From Tardiphaga robiniae (GTDB lineage Bacteria > Pseudomonadota > Alphaproteobacteria > Rhizobiales > Xanthobacteraceae): DNA of 64,000 nt. The notes under the pieces are model-generated. The model was not told the DNA's origin and ran no database searches. It saw only the letters and a program-made list of their open reading frames with translations. A program made the position numbers and the translations under genes. Location of the stretch: assembly GCF_013359755.1 (NCBI RefSeq), contig NZ_JABMCJ010000063.1, positions 1 through 64,000 on the forward strand, given 5' to 3'. Positions 61,623-64,000 of the stretch are shown here, piece after piece. Positions within the stretch are counted from its first letter, which is position 1, and each line of letters begins with the position of its first letter.

Positions 61623-62336
61623 TCAGACCGCGAGATGACGGCGCATTTCTGCCTGATCGTCGAGCGCGGCCCGATCGAGGCTTGCGACGATGCGCCCCTT
61701 GTCCATCACGTAGCAGCGCTGCGCCATGGCGCGGATCATGTCGAGATTCTGCTCGACCAGGATGATAGTGACGCCGGTGCTGCGGTTGAGTTCGACCATG
61801 TTGCGGGCAATGTCCTGAACGATATTCGGCTGAATGCCTTCGGATGGCTCATCGAGCAAAATGAGGTGGGGATCGGCAATCAGCACACGCCCGATGGCGA
61901 GTTGCTGCTGCTGGCCACCGGACATGGTGCCGGCACGCTGGCTCCAGCGCTCCGCGAGGATCGGAAAGGCTTCCACAATCCGCCGCCGTCCCTCCTCGGG
62001 GATATCGCCCTTGATCGCAGCGCCGACGGCGATGTTTTCGGCCACCGTCAGGCGCGGAAACACGTCGCGCCCCTGTGGCACATAACCCATGCCAAGCCGC
62101 GCCCGTTTGTGCGGCGGCAACAGTTCGACGGCCTCGCCGCGATAGACAATCGAACCGCTCATCGCCGGCACGAGGCCAATCAGGCTTTTCATCAGCGTCG
62201 ATTTGCCGACGCCGTTGCGGCCGATCACAGCGACGATCTCGCTCTCCCACACCTCGATTTCGAGGCCCTGCAACACCGGCTTGCCGCCGTAACCGGCGCG
62301 CAAGGCCTGCGTCGAGAGAATGACTTCCTTACGCAT
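61623..62336 (-). CDS. urtE: Urea/amide ABC transporter ATPase, UrtE/LivF-like
   Basis: 237 residues from the ATG at 62336, overlapping the UrtD-like stop by 8 nt. Walker A GRNGVGKST, signature MSGGQQQQ, Walker B LILLDEPSEGIQPNIV and switch VEQNLDMI. The RxRxGxGYVPQGRDVFPRLT block (ARLGMGYVPQGRDVFPRLTV) is of the LivF/UrtE class. Confidence 0.88.
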   Translation of the reverse strand: MRKEVILSTQALRAGYGGKPVLQGLEIEVWESEIVAVIGRNGVGKSTLMKSLIGLVPAMSGSIVYRGEAVELLPPHKRARLGMGYVPQGRDVFPRLTVAENIAVGAAIKGDIPEEGRRRIVEAFPILAERWSQRAGTMSGGQQQQLAIGRVLIADPHLILLDEPSEGIQPNIVQDIARNMVELNRSTGVTIILVEQNLDMIRAMAQRCYVMDKGRIVASLDRAALDDQAEMRRHLAV

Positions 62337-63045
62337 GGGCCTGCCCCAGATAGATAGCGGCGACGCGTTCGTCGGCGACGATCTCATCGATCGAGCCTTG
62401 CGCGAAGACCTGTCCAAGATGCAGCACCGTGACGCGCTGCGCGACCTGGCGCACGAAGGCCATGTCGTGCTCGATCGCCAACACTGTCATGCCGTCCGCA
62501 TTCAATCGCTGCACCATCTCGCCCGTCTGATGCGTTTCTTCCGGCGACATGCCCGCAGTCGGCTCGTCGAGCAGCAACAGTTGCGGCTTCAGGCTGATCG
62601 CCATGCCGATTTCGAGCCACTGCTTCTGGCCGTGGCTCAGATTCCCGGCGGTCTGCATCTGCTCGGCTTCAAGGTTGAGGAACGTCAGCAACCGATCGAT
62701 CCCGCGCGCGAGCTCAACGCTGCGATGCGTCCGCTGCAGGGCGATTTCGAGGTTTTGTCGGACGGACAATCCCTTGAATACGCCAGGCACCTGGAATTTG
62801 ACCGACAGCCCGCGGTGAATGCGCGCGAACGGTTTCAGCGCAGTGATGTTCTCGCCGGCGAACAGAATATCGCCGCTACCGGGATGGTGTTCGCCTAGGA
62901 TCAACCTGAACAGCGTACTCTTCCCCGCACCGTTCGGACCGATCAGGCAATGGATTTCACCGGCCTCAAGCACGAGATCGACCGAATTGGTGACATGCAA
63001 GCCGCCGAAATGTTTATTGAGTCCGCGAAGCTCGAGAAGCGCCAT
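62329..63045 (-). CDS. urtD: Urea/amide ABC transporter ATPase, UrtD/LivG-like
   Basis: 238 residues from the ATG at 63045 (MALLELRGLNKHFGGLHVTN), which shares one base with the permease stop. Walker A GPNGAGKST, signature LSHGQKQWLEIGM (the UrtD form, replacing LSGGQ), Walker B LLLLDEPTAGMSPEE and switch IEHDMAFV. Pairs with the UrtE-like protein. Confidence 0.89.
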   Translation of the reverse strand: MALLELRGLNKHFGGLHVTNSVDLVLEAGEIHCLIGPNGAGKSTLFRLILGEHHPGSGDILFAGENITALKPFARIHRGLSVKFQVPGVFKGLSVRQNLEIALQRTHRSVELARGIDRLLTFLNLEAEQMQTAGNLSHGQKQWLEIGMAISLKPQLLLLDEPTAGMSPEETHQTGEMVQRLNADGMTVLAIEHDMAFVRQVAQRVTVLHLGQVFAQGSIDEIVADERVAAIYLGQAHA

Positions 63046-64000
63046 CAGACGTCTCCCTTGCTGCGGCGCGCAACGAGCCGGGAAATCAGATTCATGGCAC
63101 CGAGCACGAGCCCGTTCGGCGCGATCAGCACGGTCAGGACCAGCAGCACACCCATGAACACCAGCGCGTATTGGCTGCCGTAAATGGTCAGGGCCTGGAA
63201 GGCCGCGAGCACCACCAGCGTGCCGATCACGGTCGACGTGAGATCGCTGCGGCCGCCGACCGCGACCCAGATCAACGGCAGCGCGGCCGCGGTCATGCCC
63301 ATGCTCGACGGCGTGATGTACTGTCCCCACGCCGTGTAAAGCACGCCGGAAATGCCCGCGAGCGCCGCTCCGATCACGAAGGTGATGAGCTGATATTTGC
63401 GCACGTCGTAGCCCAGCATCTCCGCGCGCTCCGGATTCTCGCGGATAGCAACGATGACATTGCCAAACGAGGAGTTCATCAGGATGCGCAGGCCGAGATA
63501 GACCAGCAGCAGCAATCCCAGCACGGCGTAATAGAGTCCGATATCGGCCAACAACACGATGTCGCCACCGGACCATGGGATCGTTAGCGGCGGCATCGCG
63601 CTCATGCCATTAAAGCCGTTGAGGCGCGCCGCGCCGATGCGCCACTCAGGGCCCGCGGTCTGGGCCATAAAGCGCTCCAGCATCAGCGTCACCGCCAGCG
63701 TGACAATACCGAGGAAGACGCCGGCGATACGGCCGAAGAACATGAAATAGCCGAGCAGCAACGCAAACAGCGCGGCGATCACGACCGCCAGCACCAGCGC
63801 GGCCAAGGTGAACCCATAAGCCGAGCCGAAATTGAGCGTGAGGATGCCGTAGCTATAACCGGCAATGCCAAAAAAAGCGGTCTGCCCGAACGAGAGCGAA
63901 CCGCCATAGCCCCAGATCACACACAGGCTGAGCGCGATGAACACCCAGACGAAGAAATACACGGTATTGCCGACCGTATAACCGTCGCTGAACAACGGAT
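63045..64000 (-). CDS. urtC: Urea/amide ABC transporter permease, UrtC/LivM-like (5' end outside window)
   Basis: About 318 residues visible; the frame runs off the right edge, and family members are longer (~350-380), so the start is missing. LivM/UrtC motifs: CVIWGYGGSLSFGQTAFFGI, then AGYSYG, and MNSSFGNVIVAIRENPERAE, then MLGYDVRKYQL, diagnostic of the branched-chain permease loop. Eight to nine hydrophobic helices. The partner permease and binding protein should lie beyond the edge. Confidence 0.88.
   Translation of the reverse strand, partial: PLFSDGYTVGNTVYFFVWVFIALSLCVIWGYGGSLSFGQTAFFGIAGYSYGILTLNFGSAYGFTLAALVLAVVIAALFALLLGYFMFFGRIAGVFLGIVTLAVTLMLERFMAQTAGPEWRIGAARLNGFNGMSAMPPLTIPWSGGDIVLLADIGLYYAVLGLLLLVYLGLRILMNSSFGNVIVAIRENPERAEMLGYDVRKYQLITFVIGAALAGISGVLYTAWGQYITPSSMGMTAAALPLIWVAVGGRSDLTSTVIGTLVVLAAFQALTIYGSQYALVFMGVLLVLTVLIAPNGLVLGAMNLISRLVARRSKGDV

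Noticed and set aside
1-64000. CRISPR array, rRNA genes, complete tRNA genes or intact insertion sequences
   Set aside because: None seen: no regularly spaced repeats, no rRNA-like stretches, only one truncated tRNA, and no transposase or integrase frame.

Overview
The window is GC-rich, densely packed DNA with many 4-nt ATGA and GTGA stop/start overlaps. Gene content points to an alphaproteobacterium, most likely of the Bradyrhizobium/Rhodopseudomonas/Tardiphaga group; this is inferred from gene content, and no rRNA or intact tRNA is present to confirm it. It reads as an accessory scavenging region: many uptake systems for small organosulfur or organonitrogen compounds, each next to enzymes that could open the imported substrate.

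Region 1 (1-23.8 kb, + strand) holds four SsuABC/TauABC-like transporters (A 911-4380, B 4999-7675, C 13605-16238, D 20747-23801). They are mixed with two copies of an adenylylsulfate-reductase-like module, each a flavoprotein plus a two-cluster ferredoxin (3-865 and 16627-18609), the second joined to a DUF971 protein and a HEAT-repeat protein. Also here are a YtcJ-like amidohydrolase, a HisC-like aminotransferase and two amidases, one resembling the amidase domain of allophanate hydrolase. A Crp/Fnr-type regulator (19568-20260, -) sits inside. Three near-identical 12-bp palindromes (consensus GCAAYTWATTGC) lie 53-74 nt before the first genes of three transcription units, each 30-31 nt from a possible -10 element. 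This looks like an undescribed regulon built around an Apr-like redox complex. The binding protein of system D carries a C-terminal NosL-like domain.

Region 2 (23.8-30 kb) has two unannotated-type small membrane ORFs, an AsnC/Lrp regulator and, on the - strand, a fifth Ssu-like operon with a DszC/SfnB-like flavoprotein and an AhpD-like protein. The ATPase of that operon is cut by a single in-frame stop inside its LSGGQ signature.

Region 3 (30-44 kb) continues the sulfur theme. It holds a 110-residue protein that is about 44% methionine with seven cysteines, an XRE-cupin regulator, a periplasmic thiosulfate sulfurtransferase coupled to a TsuA/YeeE transporter, a DszA/NtaA-type FMN monooxygenase, a MetQ-like lone binding protein and a complete Opp/Dpp-type transporter with two tandem paralogous binding proteins.

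Region 4 (44-47 kb) is sparse: a small HTH protein, an Asp-nucleophile alpha/beta hydrolase, decayed gene fragments and the 3' end of a tRNA-Val-like gene, the scar of an integrated element.

Region 5 (47-57.5 kb, mostly - strand) is a CoA-dependent catabolic operon (CoA ligase, SDR, two acyl-CoA dehydrogenases, thiolase, nitronate-monooxygenase-like enzyme, enoyl-CoA hydratase, HCCA-isomerase-like protein) with a divergent HxlR regulator and a Liv-type binding protein. The operon and the binding protein share a promoter-embedded operator GTTCT-N5-AGAAC.

Region 6 (58-64 kb, - strand) holds an amide/urea-type Urt transporter (partial), a formamidase, a fused two-domain nitrilase whose second domain lacks the catalytic cysteine, and an SDR. 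Substrates are not determinable from sequence; the common logic is import, C-N or C-S bond opening, and redox or CoA processing.
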